DNA from: Pyrococcus yayanosii CH1
GTDB lineage: Archaea > Methanobacteriota_B > Thermococci > Thermococcales > Thermococcaceae
DNA: 64,000 nucleotides
Reading direction: 5' to 3'
Assembly (NCBI RefSeq): GCF_000215995.1
Contig: NC_015680.1
Location: forward strand, 1-64,000
Both the position numbers and the translations under genes were made by a program. Every line of letters starts with the position of its first letter. Within the stretch, counting starts at the first letter, position 1. Of this stretch, positions 26,798 to 36,201 are shown one piece after another. Under the pieces are notes generated by a model, which saw only the letters and a list, made by a program, of their open reading frames with translations, was not told the DNA's origin and ran no database searches.

Positions 26798-28264
26798 TTA
26801 GAGTGGCTCTTCCAGTATCATTTCCTCCAGGATGTCCTTTATCTTTTTTCCGTGGAATAGCTCAAGTATTCTGATTAATGGTTTTGGGAATGTTGTTGTG
26901 AACACTTCTGATGGTCTGGTAAATGCGGACAATATATCTCCTCCATCACTGTTTCTCCTGACCAGATAGTGAACAAATAGTTCCAGACCCTTGACAATTG
27001 CTAGGGTCTCGAGGGTAGTTTCGTCAATGTACCCAGCTTTAAGCTTTGATTCGGCTTCAAGAACTTCTTTTTCCGTAAGATTGAGCGTCTTCCAGTAGGC
27101 TTCTTTAATTCGTTTCTTTAGCTCTTCGATATTTTTGTCAATTTCGTCCCGCTTTGCCTTCTTTCTTAGCCTTATCCCATTTATTCTTAGTTCGTCCTTT
27201 GAGAACGTCATCTTGAATAGGGGTAGGGGATAGTCTTCGAACAAGTAGGGTAAGAGCTTCGGGGTGAAAGTTAGCTTTTCTGGGCTCGCTCTGAAGAGAA
27301 CCTCTATCTCCTTGTCAAACTTGTGGCAGAAGATGTCTTTATAGTCCTCGAGGGTTATACTTTCTCCTGATGCCAGCTTGGCCTTAATCTTCTCTATGAC
27401 GTGAGGACACTCAACGAACGCTTCGAATCCTAGTTTTCTATGGAATTTAAGGATTGTTTCTGGCGGGAATTCTTGGACAACCCTTACTGGATACTCAAAT
27501 ACGACGTGGTCAATGTCGAGGGTGTTGACTTCACAGCCAAATTTTAGGAACACTTCATCGTTTTCTTTGAAAATGCCTGCATATGTGTAGAAGAAGGCTT
27601 CGGGTGTCTTAAAGTCGCTAGTTATGTTCTTTTCGAACAAGAGATCCACGATTTCTTCTGGGATATTCTCTTTGGAGGCATGGGTTTTCACAAGATGCTT
27701 TAGGAAGTGGTGGATATGCTTGAGATCGGAGGGGTTTATTTGTTCCTCGTGTTCGTAAATTATTACGAATTTTCTCCCTTTTTCGTCCTCATTGAATGTT
27801 CTCCTTTCTTTTATTTTCTCTAGTCTGTTCAGGGCATTTTTAATTGTTTCATATGCTCTTTGAGTTATAATGCCATCTTTTTTCAGAGTTTCGATGAGAT
27901 CCTGAGTTGCTGTAATCAGGAGTTTTCTTAGAATTGCGGAGGGGGATGTCTCATATTTAAGTGCTAGGGCTTGGAGTTTTATCCACGAGGGAAATGATAT
28001 TCGGAGGGGTACCGTCTTAGGTACGAGCTTTTTCTCAAGTTCTTTGAGGTAATCTTTTTTCGCTGCCTCGAGAAGCTCTTTCGCTTCTGCGAACATTCCT
28101 TTTTTCGCGAGTTCTGCGCTGATCTCTTTGACTTTTTCCTTTTCAATGAATTTTGCCTTTTTCTCTTTAAAATCATAGTAGGGAACTTTTTCGGTGAGGG
28201 CTGCCATATATTCTAGGTCTTCCATTTTCTTGTAATTTAATGATGTTATGTTTATGTATTTCAT
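26798..28264 (-). CDS. Unknown protein with ribbon-helix-helix-like segment, divergent from the McrBC-like genes
   Basis: This 488-residue protein is not recognised. Residues 82-125 (VPLRISFPSWIKLQALALKY, then ETSPSAILRKLLITATQDL) look like a ribbon-helix-helix DNA-binding unit: one strand and two helices. A Lys/Glu-rich coiled-coil-like region precedes it. The long C-terminal part (160-488) shows no known catalytic motif; CPHVIEKIKAKL and FCHKFDKE contain Cys/His. ATG 28264 follows GGTGAG 5 nt upstream, and a TATA-like TTTAAATAC lies at 28296-28304. It shares a 97-nt divergent promoter region with the nuclease/McrB operon, so it may regulate or assist it. Confidence 0.6.
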   Translation of the reverse strand: MKYINITSLNYKKMEDLEYMAALTEKVPYYDFKEKKAKFIEKEKVKEISAELAKKGMFAEAKELLEAAKKDYLKELEKKLVPKTVPLRISFPSWIKLQALALKYETSPSAILRKLLITATQDLIETLKKDGIITQRAYETIKNALNRLEKIKERRTFNEDEKGRKFVIIYEHEEQINPSDLKHIHHFLKHLVKTHASKENIPEEIVDLLFEKNITSDFKTPEAFFYTYAGIFKENDEVFLKFGCEVNTLDIDHVVFEYPVRVVQEFPPETILKFHRKLGFEAFVECPHVIEKIKAKLASGESITLEDYKDIFCHKFDKEIEVLFRASPEKLTFTPKLLPYLFEDYPLPLFKMTFSKDELRINGIRLRKKAKRDEIDKNIEELKKRIKEAYWKTLNLTEKEVLEAESKLKAGYIDETTLETLAIVKGLELFVHYLVRRNSDGGDILSAFTRPSEVFTTTFPKPLIRILELFHGKKIKDILEEMILEEPL

Positions 28265-28361
28265 CTGGCTCACCGGTGCGTAATTTAAGAGTAAAGTATT
28301 TAAAGCTTTGCTGGAAATTGATTGTTGGGATCGGCGAATTCTACGGGAAGAGGGGACGTAT

Positions 28362-29993
28362 ATGGAGGTCCCAATAAACGGTGAAGATGGGTACTGGCTA
28401 GTTGGGGAGGATTTGATAACTTATGAAGGACGGCTTTACCTTTTTGAGTGGGCTGAGTATTGGGTTGTGGGAGAAAGACCGTTCATAGTCAAGGCTGGAG
28501 GGGAGGAGGTTGTATCAAGGAAGATTAAAGAAAACGCGTATGTTGCGCAGTTTTCGTTTAGGAATTATGTTGGGAGAGCTCGCGTTGAGGTGATTGAAGA
28601 GAAGGGGAGGAAGATTTTTAGAGATGTCGAGGTGCTTTCGCGTAAGATACTCCAAATATACGGCATAAAAAAGGATGAAGAGGACATAAAAGCCATTATA
28701 GAGGTTCATAGAAGATTTTACGAGACCATTGTTAACGATATAATCAAGATTTCATCCTTGTTGCCATTTTCTGTCAGAGCTCCTACTGGATTTGGAGTTG
28801 TTGAATCGGGGGAGCCTATGAGCGAGCTTTTTGCATATCATTATCTGCGTTCGAATAAGGAGAGGATTCTTGAGGCTTTTGAGACGATGCTGAGGCACAT
28901 CAAGAGGAAGCTTGTTGTCGAGGAGGATTGGCTTGGGCTTGAAGATGTGAGTGAGGTAACATCAGAGACTTTCTTTTCCATCGTTCAATACCCAGAACAT
29001 CTGGTTTCAGTGGGGGAGGGGGTTTTATTGTCCGAGTACCTTAGGGGGCACGTTCCTATGAGGGTTCTTAGTTTTAGGAAATATGAGAGCGTTGATACAC
29101 CGGAAAATCGTTTTGTCAAGTATTTTCTCAACCTACTTGTGGAGTGGAGTGAGCGTGTCATTGGGGTCTTTGGGGATAGAGCTGAGGTCAATGCTATTGA
29201 GGAACTCTTGAGAGAGTTTGAATTCATAAGGAGCAATGGAGTTTGGGAAGAGATTGGTGAGATGAAGTTCTTTCCTTACACTTCACAGGCGCTTTTGAAG
29301 GGCGTTGGCTACCGCGACCTGCTTGAGCTTTACAGGGAGTTCACGGCGTATTCGCCTTTCTTCGAGGAGCTGCAGGGGGCGATAGACAATAAGGATATAG
29401 CGAAACTTTACGAGTACTGGGCCTTCTTTAGGCTGGTCGAGGAGCTTGGAGAAATTCTCGGAAGTAAAGAGCTCAAAATCGTAATTACTCCGGGGGGCGA
29501 GCTACCCGAAAGCGGAGACGTTTATGCGGAGTTTGATAATGGTTGGAGGCTTTATTACAATAAGGAGCTAGTTCCAAAAAGGTGGAGCTACTCTGTAACC
29601 ATGAGGCCAGACTTTTCGCTTTTTGATGGGGATCCAGATAGAGCGGGAACTAGACTCATTGGAGTCTTCGATGCGAAGTTCAAGCTTGATGTCGTTGATG
29701 AGCCCAAAGAAATGGAAAGCTTTGATGAAGAAGTCGAAGCTTTGGAGAGAGAGTGGAATTATTGGACATGGGCAAAGCTGGAGGATATATACAAGATGCA
29801 CACATATAGGGATGCATTGGGGTGCAGGTTTGCGGTGGTGGTTTATCCCGGAGATGTGAGTGTGTTTTTCAAAACGAGGGGAAGGAAGCTCACTGATTTC
29901 GATTTAGCAACTCTAATCCTGCTTGACGACTTTGAGGGAGTCGGGTATCTAAAACTTCGGCCTGAGGTGGTAGAAAATGATGGTTTCGGATAG
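28362..29993 (+). CDS. DUF2357/McrC-like protein with PD-(D/E)xK nuclease domain
   Basis: This 543-residue protein is of the COG1700 type, the predicted nuclease partner of McrB-like ATPases. The N-terminal half is the DUF2357-like region (YVAQFSFRNYVGRARVEV; VLSFRKYESVDTPENRFVKYFL). The C-terminal third has TMRPDFSLFDGD and LIGVFDAKFKLD, matching the D...D/E-x-K nuclease core. ATG 28362 has AGGGGA 6 nt upstream; TTG 28308 would add 18 residues and lacks an SD. Its end overlaps the McrB-like gene by 17 nt. Lower GC than the metabolic genes suggests acquisition. Confidence 0.82.
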   Translation: MEVPINGEDGYWLVGEDLITYEGRLYLFEWAEYWVVGERPFIVKAGGEEVVSRKIKENAYVAQFSFRNYVGRARVEVIEEKGRKIFRDVEVLSRKILQIYGIKKDEEDIKAIIEVHRRFYETIVNDIIKISSLLPFSVRAPTGFGVVESGEPMSELFAYHYLRSNKERILEAFETMLRHIKRKLVVEEDWLGLEDVSEVTSETFFSIVQYPEHLVSVGEGVLLSEYLRGHVPMRVLSFRKYESVDTPENRFVKYFLNLLVEWSERVIGVFGDRAEVNAIEELLREFEFIRSNGVWEEIGEMKFFPYTSQALLKGVGYRDLLELYREFTAYSPFFEELQGAIDNKDIAKLYEYWAFFRLVEELGEILGSKELKIVITPGGELPESGDVYAEFDNGWRLYYNKELVPKRWSYSVTMRPDFSLFDGDPDRAGTRLIGVFDAKFKLDVVDEPKEMESFDEEVEALEREWNYWTWAKLEDIYKMHTYRDALGCRFAVVVYPGDVSVFFKTRGRKLTDFDLATLILLDDFEGVGYLKLRPEVVENDGFG

Positions 29994-31911
29994 TGGGATA
30001 CTTGAGCTAGCGAACATAATTCAAAGCTTAAAAGAGAAGTACAAGGACGAATGGAAAAAGTATGAAAAAGAGGCCCTAAGTAAATTCGAGGAATTGTCCA
30101 AATATATCTTCAAAGATAATCCTCCGATCGAAGAGATAATGAAACTAATAAATGGCTTACCTCCAAAAATCAGAGCTATGCTCTACTTTATGCATGCATA
30201 CAAAAAGGAAGACATAACCGAAAAATTCAAACGCATGTTCTCAGATCAAAAAGATCAAAAATTCAGAAAAGTCCTTAAAGATGTAGAAGATAAGAAGGAT
30301 ATAAAGTCCCTAGACTTGAAAGAGTTAAAGGAGAATATCAGAGAGATAGATATCTCGGATGTTGGACTGTCAATAATAAGTACTTGGTTAACTGTTGTCA
30401 ATCCATACTTGTTCATTCCAGTTCATAAAGGAGTAATTTCGGATAAATTTAATTCTCTTTTAGAAAGGTTGTTTGGATTTAAATTGGTATGGGGGAGGGG
30501 AGGATGGAAGGATTACGTGAACAACTACTTAAAATTCGTTCAGATAGTAAATAAAGTTAAGAACGAACTAAATGTTGAGACAACGCTTGAATTGGCATTT
30601 TATTTGAGCAAATTTTCCACGGAAGAGCTAGGAGTTATGTCTAGCAAAAATATCTCGTCTCAGGAGTTTACATTACATAATTATCTCATCTTAAGGGGCT
30701 ACCTTTATCCATCTCATCTAGTTGCCCAGTTCTATGTTGCCCTTAAGACCAAGGGCTTTGTAATCCTCTCGGGTCTCACGGGGGCAGGGAAGACAAAAAT
30801 AGTTCAGGAGCTCGCAGAACTTCTTAATTCGAGTGGAGAAAACTTCCTCTTCCTATCTGTTCGCCCGGATTGGAGGGATTCAAAGGCTCTCCTAGGCTAT
30901 TATAACCCCCTAACTGGCAGGTATCATCGAACAAAGCTCCTTGACTTTATTCTCAAAGCCAAAGAGGACTACGAGCGCAATGGAAGAAATGCAGTGCCCT
31001 ACTTCATTCTTCTCGACGAGATGAATCTTGCTCACGTTGAGTACTACTTTGCGGACTTCCTCAGCGTCCTTGAGAGTGGGAGGGATGAGGGTGGATTCAC
31101 GAGGGAGGGTATTAAGCTTCATGACGTTGACGAGGTTGAGACCTTCGATGGAATCCCCAAAGAGCTCCACCTTCCACCAAACCTCTATGTCATCGGGACG
31201 GTGAACATGGACGAAACAACTTATGCCTTTAGTCCGAAAGTTCTCGACAGGGCATTTACAATTGAGTTCCACGATGTCAAGCTTGAAGATTACCCGCCAA
31301 GGAAAATCGAATTATCGCGGAAAGAAATTGAAGAGTTGAGGAGTGCTATCCTAAAAGACCTCAGGAGGGGCGGGAAGTTCCTCGCTTGGACAAAGGAGGA
31401 GACTAATGAGGCCGTCAGAGAATTAAGAGAGGGATACGAGGGGTTGTGGAATGCGTTGAGGAAGCTCAATGAGGTTCTTGAACCATACGATCTGCACTTC
31501 GGCTACCGCGTGATCGACGAGATAGCCCTCTTCTTCAGGAGTGCCAGGGAGAGTCAGGAGCTGGGCATTGTTAAATTTGGGGACGATGACGAAATATTTG
31601 ATCTCGCTCTCCTAATGAAAGTCCTTCCAAAGTTCCATGGGAACAGGAAGAAGCTTGAAGGACCTCTAAAAGAAGTTCTGAAGCTTTGCATGAAAGAAAA
31701 TGAACAAATAATCGTAAAGTTCAGGAAAAATGGCGAGGAAGAGGTAGTAAAATTGCCGGATGAAATTGACAGGCTCGATGGCAATGTCATTGTTACAATG
31801 ATCACCAACTGGAGCGAATATGAGAAGCATTTCCGCTTCAAGCACACGGCTAAAAAAGTTCTGCGCATGCTTCGCCAGCTCTACGAGATAGGCTTCGCAA
31901 GCTTTAGTTGA
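29977..31911 (+). CDS. McrB-like AAA+ GTPase, type IV restriction
   Basis: This 644-residue motor subunit probably drives the nuclease encoded just upstream. The N-terminal 260 residues are Lys/Glu-rich with a globular part (GLSIISTWLTVVNPYLFIPVHKGV) and presumably recognise modified or foreign DNA. Walker A is LSGLTGAGKTKIVQELAE. Walker B is YFILLDEMNLAHVEYYF. The McrB-type GTVNMDETTYAFSPKVLDRAFTIEF completes the GTPase site. ATG 29977 has GAGGTGG at 29964-29970. The nuclease-first order is opposite to E. coli mcrBC. Confidence 0.87.
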   Translation: MMVSDSGILELANIIQSLKEKYKDEWKKYEKEALSKFEELSKYIFKDNPPIEEIMKLINGLPPKIRAMLYFMHAYKKEDITEKFKRMFSDQKDQKFRKVLKDVEDKKDIKSLDLKELKENIREIDISDVGLSIISTWLTVVNPYLFIPVHKGVISDKFNSLLERLFGFKLVWGRGGWKDYVNNYLKFVQIVNKVKNELNVETTLELAFYLSKFSTEELGVMSSKNISSQEFTLHNYLILRGYLYPSHLVAQFYVALKTKGFVILSGLTGAGKTKIVQELAELLNSSGENFLFLSVRPDWRDSKALLGYYNPLTGRYHRTKLLDFILKAKEDYERNGRNAVPYFILLDEMNLAHVEYYFADFLSVLESGRDEGGFTREGIKLHDVDEVETFDGIPKELHLPPNLYVIGTVNMDETTYAFSPKVLDRAFTIEFHDVKLEDYPPRKIELSRKEIEELRSAILKDLRRGGKFLAWTKEETNEAVRELREGYEGLWNALRKLNEVLEPYDLHFGYRVIDEIALFFRSARESQELGIVKFGDDDEIFDLALLMKVLPKFHGNRKKLEGPLKEVLKLCMKENEQIIVKFRKNGEEEVVKLPDEIDRLDGNVIVTMITNWSEYEKHFRFKHTAKKVLRMLRQLYEIGFASFS

Positions 31912-31956
31912 TGATTGGCCATCGTGCTACCAAAGACGAAAAATCCAAACCCCGAC

Positions 31957-31964
31957 TTTTTTTT
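31957..31964 (+). terminator. Oligo-T terminator after the McrB-like gene
   Basis: Eight consecutive T residues, with a second short T-run just after (around 31970), lie about 45 nt past the stop at 31911. Oligo-T tracts terminate archaeal RNA polymerase without a hairpin. Confidence 0.5.
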
Positions 31965-32423
31965 AGTGTTTTTATTCCCCAATCATCTTCAAAATTTCAT
32001 ATTATGGCGAGAAAACTAACATTTTTGGATACTATCTGCTTTCGATGGTTTTCATTTTCGGTTTACCATTTTAGTGGTAATTTCTTGCCAGATGCGTTCA
32101 TTTGACAGTGGAGGTAGCTTCCGCCCGCTCTGGCGGTTAGAGGAGCAAACAATTGAGTTTGAAGGGTCTAAGAGATTAGTCAATTCCCTATTTTTGATTT
32201 AAATTGCGAGTTCGAGCTTATTTTTGGCCATTTGGTTTTCGATTTCCTAAAATCCAAAATCAAGCATTCTATCAGGATTATTAGTGAAATTTAGAACTAT
32301 GCAAGCTTTTTCATTTTCAGGCCAGATTTATAAATGAAGTGCAGTGCTACCGGTTCCAAGAAAAAACTTTAAATACCAGCTCCGAGATATCATTACTTGA
32401 AGAACAAAGGGAATACGCCAAGG
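31965..32423 (+). promoter_or_regulatory. Leader region of CRISPR array 1
   Basis: This is about 460 nt of A/T-rich sequence without a supported gene, ending at the first repeat. Two TATA-like elements near the array, TTATAAAT at 32328-32335 and CTTTAAATA at 32367-32375, could drive pre-crRNA rightward. Leader polarity is supported because the degenerate repeats are at the other end of the array. Confidence 0.6.
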
Positions 32424-34078
32424 GTTTCCGTAGAACGTAATCGTGTGGAAAGAATTTGTCAATACTCCATGTCATAGCCCTCACCACCGTGTTTCCGTAG
32501 AACGTAATCGTGTGGAAAGTGTAACTATTGAAGAATTCAACGAAGCTATTAATGAAGTTTCCGTAGAACGTAATCGTGTGGAAAGTTCTCTTCGCCTCTT
32601 CCCACAACCCCCATCCCATTAATGTTTCCGTAGAACGTAATCGTGTGGAAAGGTGGATATGTGGGAGGAGGATGGTGCCCTTATCGTGTTTCCGTAGAAC
32701 GTAATCGTGTGGAAAGAGATTGCACCAACAGGTTATCGCATTACTACAGGTGGTTTCCGTAGAACGTAATCGTGTGGAAAGTTCATGGTCATCACCCTAA
32801 TAAATAACAGCGTAACCCTCCCGTTTCCGTAGAACGTAATCGTGTGGAAAGGCTGACTTTCTTGTTGTAGCAGTTGCTGAAGAGGTCGCGTTTCCGTAGA
32901 ACGTAATCGTGTGGAAAGTGTACGGTGTCAGCATGGTCTTCGTCATGGTCTTCTTCGGTGTGTTTCCGTAGAACGTAATCGTGTGGAAAGCCACTCCCAC
33001 CACCCCCACGCATAATAAAAGAACAGGAATGTTTCCGTAGAACGTAATCGTGTGGAAAGCTGCTGATGGAAAAACATTCTACATCTGGCCTGAGGGTTTC
33101 CGTAGAACGTAACCGTGTGGAAAGCTCTTCAACAAGCGAATACACTTCAAGGACAAGATCGTCATGTTTCCGTAGAACGTAATCGTGTGGAAAGCGACAT
33201 TCCCCAGCCCTTCGAGGATATCGTCGATTGATGTTTCCGTAGAACGTAATCGTGTGGAAAGGGGCGCGTGCTCGTGCCCTCGCCTGCCAGCCGGCAACTG
33301 GGTTTCCGTAGAACGTAATCGTGTGGAAAGTCCACGCGGCCGCTAGCTTCTTCCTCTCCTCCATCCTCGTTTCCGTAGAACGTAATCGTGTGGAAAGTCT
33401 CAAGCACATCTGCTTCTAGCAAATAGTCTGGAAAGTGTTTCCGTAGAACGTAATCGTGTGGAAAGCTTCATAAAGCAGTACTGGAGCCCAGGGGCATTCT
33501 CGTTTCCGTAGAACGTAATCGTGTGGAAAGGTGTTTTTATCCATAAATCTGTCCCAAGGTCTACGTCAGTTTCCGTAGAACGTAATCGTGTGGAAAGTGG
33601 AGCTCCGGAGGGAGGGGTTCCGTGTGGAGCCCCTCCCGGTTTCCGTAGAACGTAATCGTGTGGAAAGTAACCTGGGCAAGCTTTGTGCTGTCGTTCATAC
33701 ACACCGTTTCCGTAGAACGTAATCGTGTGGAAAGAGTTCCTCCCGACCTTGCAGAGGGAAAAGGGATTCTATGTTTCCGTAGAACGTAATCGTGTGGAAA
33801 GCCTCCCGGTGAGTTCTACACTGTACCTTAGGGAGATGATTTCGTTTCCGTAGAACGTAATCGTGTGGAAAGATTTCAACGCCCGCATTTGTACCTGGCG
33901 AACCTTGACGTTTCCGTAGAACGTAATCGTGTGGAAAGTTGCATAACGAAGAATCCTCTCGACTTCGTCTGGGAGAGCATATGTTTCCGTAGAACGTAAT
34001 CGTGTGGAAACTGATAGAGCTCTTTTAGTTGCCTCTGGATCTCTCTGAAGTTTCCGTAGAACGTAGTCGTGTGGAAAG
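32424..34078 (+). CRISPR. CRISPR array 1: 25 repeats of 29 nt, 24 spacers
   Basis: The repeat begins GTTTCCGTAGAACG and ends TAATCGTGTGGAAAG. I placed 25 copies, starting at 32424, 32491, 32557, 32624 and so on to 33983 and 34050. The 24 spacers are 35-44 nt. Nearly all copies are identical. Repeat 11 (33096) has C for T, repeat 24 (33983) ends AAAC, and repeat 25 (34050) has G for A, so decay sits at the right end and the leader at the left. Transcription is therefore on the plus strand. No cas gene occurs in the window. Confidence 0.97.
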
Positions 34079-34104
34079 GAACTTAATGCGCCATTAGCTT
34101 TAGA

Positions 34105-34133
34105 GTTTCCGCTGAGGGAGATTGTGTGCGGCT
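34105..34133 (+). repeat. Possible decayed 26th repeat of CRISPR array 1
   Basis: After a 26-nt gap from the last clear repeat, the sequence starts GTTTCCG and retains TTGTGTG near its end. It matches the repeat at about 17 of 29 positions. It fits an old trailer-end repeat with a shortened spacer, but could be chance similarity. Confidence 0.3.
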
Positions 34134-34735
34134 TTGTGTTTTTGGAACGGGATTTTGTGGGGTTCGAAAAGCCAGGACTTTGCGGTATTGGCTACGTGGC
34201 CCGAGTGGTGGTCTCTGCTTATGGTAAACCCTCCTTCCAAAACTCTGCTCTTGTCAAGCTCACTATCGAGGTAGCCAACCTAACACCGAAAGATGTTTCT
34301 ATAAATTTCGGTGGATATACATCAGGGGTGCTGTCCTTCAGGAAAGAGGGAAGCATCGAGGTGTATGCTGTGGAGATATTCTTTCCACACAGCGCCCTGT
34401 CGAGGTTCTAAGCGTTTCCTACTCGGAGTCCATAAAGGATTCTCAGGTGCTCTCTCAGGTGGATGGAGGGTCGTGAAGTTTGGTGTCGTCAATGTTGAAA
34501 AAAATCGAGGATGTCAAAACGGTTCTCCTTGCTGAGCCTTTAAATAGGACGATACCGCCGGGGGGAAGAGGGTACTCGTTGTCCACATCTCCATTGATGG
34601 TAGGATAAAGTGGCCTCTACTTCAAGCCCAAGATACTTCTGCAAATTGGAGACAAAGTTATGGCTGTTCTGGGCCAGTCATTTGTCTTCGTGAGGGTGCC
34701 CGAGCCTTGCGGAGAACCATAAGGATTTTTCAGGT
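34124..34735 (+). pseudogene. Decayed coding remnant(s), probably of an exported protein
   Basis: An open frame at 34124-34411 (95 codons) reads plausibly as protein in its second half (LVKLTIEVANLTPKDVSINFGGY), like a beta-rich extracellular domain. At about 34400 coding-like sequence continues in another frame (VEVLSVSYSESIKDSQVLSQ). Further fragments in shifted frames follow (VLVVHISIDGRIKWPLL near 34570-34620; KPKILLQIGDKVMAVLGQS near 34625-34685). Stops and frame changes interrupt all of them. I see a disrupted gene or gene family member, not a working ORF; the parent is unknown. Confidence 0.4.
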
Positions 34736-34872
34736 CAGTTAGTCGTTTCCTCGTTTTGGTGTTTTTAACCATTAGTTTACGAAGTATTTTGGGGTGTGTA
34801 TTACATCCAAATTAAGAAAAGCTTCCTGGGGTGAGAGAGTGAACTCCCGTAGGTTTGTGTTGCTGACCTCCT

Positions 34873-34903
34873 CCCCGCCCTGAAGGGCGAGGGTTCCAAC
34901 GAA
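34873..34903 (-). repeat. Right-end hairpin of the IS605-type element
   Basis: CGCCCTGAAGGGCG forms a short perfect stem within a GC-rich flank (minus strand AACCCTCGCCCTTCAGGGCG) immediately after the tnpB stop. Such subterminal hairpins are recognised by TnpA and end the guide RNA of TnpB. Confidence 0.55.
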
Positions 34904-36121
34904 TTAACCCCTCGCCATTGGCGGGAAGGTTTGAGGGGGTCTCATCAGGGGACCCACTAAAACGGGTTCTTCGAACCCCTCGGGGAGGGTCTTCCCCCCG
35001 TTACCCCTCCCTTGGGCGTAAAGACCACCCAAGTTCGGGGTTATGGTTCTCGCCACCTTCTTTAAAATGTTGAACGCTCCAACCAAGTCCGCGTTAAAGA
35101 CAAGCCCCGTCGCGGGACACGCAAAAAGACCACGAACAAAGCGCGCCCCATCGTGGGGCTTCCCGCAAACGGGGCAGGTTTTAGAAGTGAAAGCCTCATT
35201 CACAACCACAACAGAGATACCATACTCCTCCGCAACTTCCTTCAAGCGTTTGATGACGTAATTAAACCGCCACACGTGGGAGAGGAGGAAATTCCGCTTT
35301 CTGCCCTTATCAGAGTTCCTGGCAATGCCCTTCGGATAACCAACGACAATCCTTGAGACCCCGAGTTCGTAAAGCCTTCTAACCGTTTGCCTGACTGCAG
35401 TGTTAATGTAGTGTTTAGCCTGAAGTTTGGCTTTTTGATGCATTCTCTTAAGTTTTCTGCTCATTTTGACCCCGGACTTGTTGAGTTTTGACTGGTAATT
35501 GGCAATTTTTCTCCTCCAGTAGAAATCAATGCTCTTCAAGGGTCTTCCATTGACCAGAAAGCTTTCTCCATTCTCCACGTAGACCGCCATTAAGTTGTTC
35601 ACTCCAAGGTCAATTCCGGCGGAAAGGTTACCTAATGGTTCTTTTGGGATTTTAACCCATTCCCCGCCCTCAAGTTTCTCCTCAACGGTAAAGCTCACGT
35701 GAGCGTACCACTTCCGCTTTACGGGGTCGAAGGTTATCTCCAATCTCCCTTGTTTCCCATTCAAGTGTATCCTGCCCTTAAACTGGACTTCGAGTTTTTT
35801 GAACTTTCCAAGGCCTTTGAGGATTAGTTTGTTGCCTTCAATCCGATACTGGTCGTTCCTGAGGATTATTATCGGTTTTCTCTTCCCGTCTTCCTTGAGG
35901 TAGTTTGGTGGTTTTGGCTTGAGCCAGGAGGGTAGCTCTCCATTCCTCTTTTTCCGAAGGAGGGAGAAGAATGAACGCCACGCTTCAGCATTCTTCCGGC
36001 AGATTTGTTGGACTGTGGCAGAACCGATTTCCCTCTTAAACTCCTCATAAACAGTCTTCTCTGTTGAATTGAAGTCTACGATTTGCTCTTGGAAGTATTG
36101 TTGTCGTCTGAGATAGTTCAC
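34904..36121 (-). pseudogene. tnpB: TnpB (IS605 OrfB) RNA-guided nuclease, apparently without its start codon
   Basis: The 405-codon frame from GTG 36121 carries the RuvC-like core: AGIDLGVNNLMAV (Asp), VVVNEAFTSKTCPVCGKPHD (Glu and zinc-finger Cys) and GLVFNADLVGAFNILKK (Asp). The same frame stays open upstream to 36223 and encodes the usual beginning KRSVTVKLQPSKEQEKTLFELADLGAKVWNR, but has no ATG, GTG or TTG before 36121; the expected start is GTT. The native start thus seems mutated, and initiation at 36121 would lose about 30 N-terminal residues. Catalytic residues look intact. Whether any product is made is unknown. Confidence 0.8.
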
Positions 36122-36201
36122 TCTGTTCCAGACTTTTGCTCCTAAGTCTGCTAACTCGAAAAGAGTTTTTTCTTGCTCCTTTGAGGGCTGGAGTTTAACC
36201 G

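Noticed and set aside
32347-33702. Long minus-strand frames across CRISPR array 1 with repeated FPHDYVLRK / FHTITFYGN / LSTRLRSTET peptides
   Set aside because: The repeated peptides are just the 29-nt repeat read in three frames; no RBS, and spacers are unrelated to one another.
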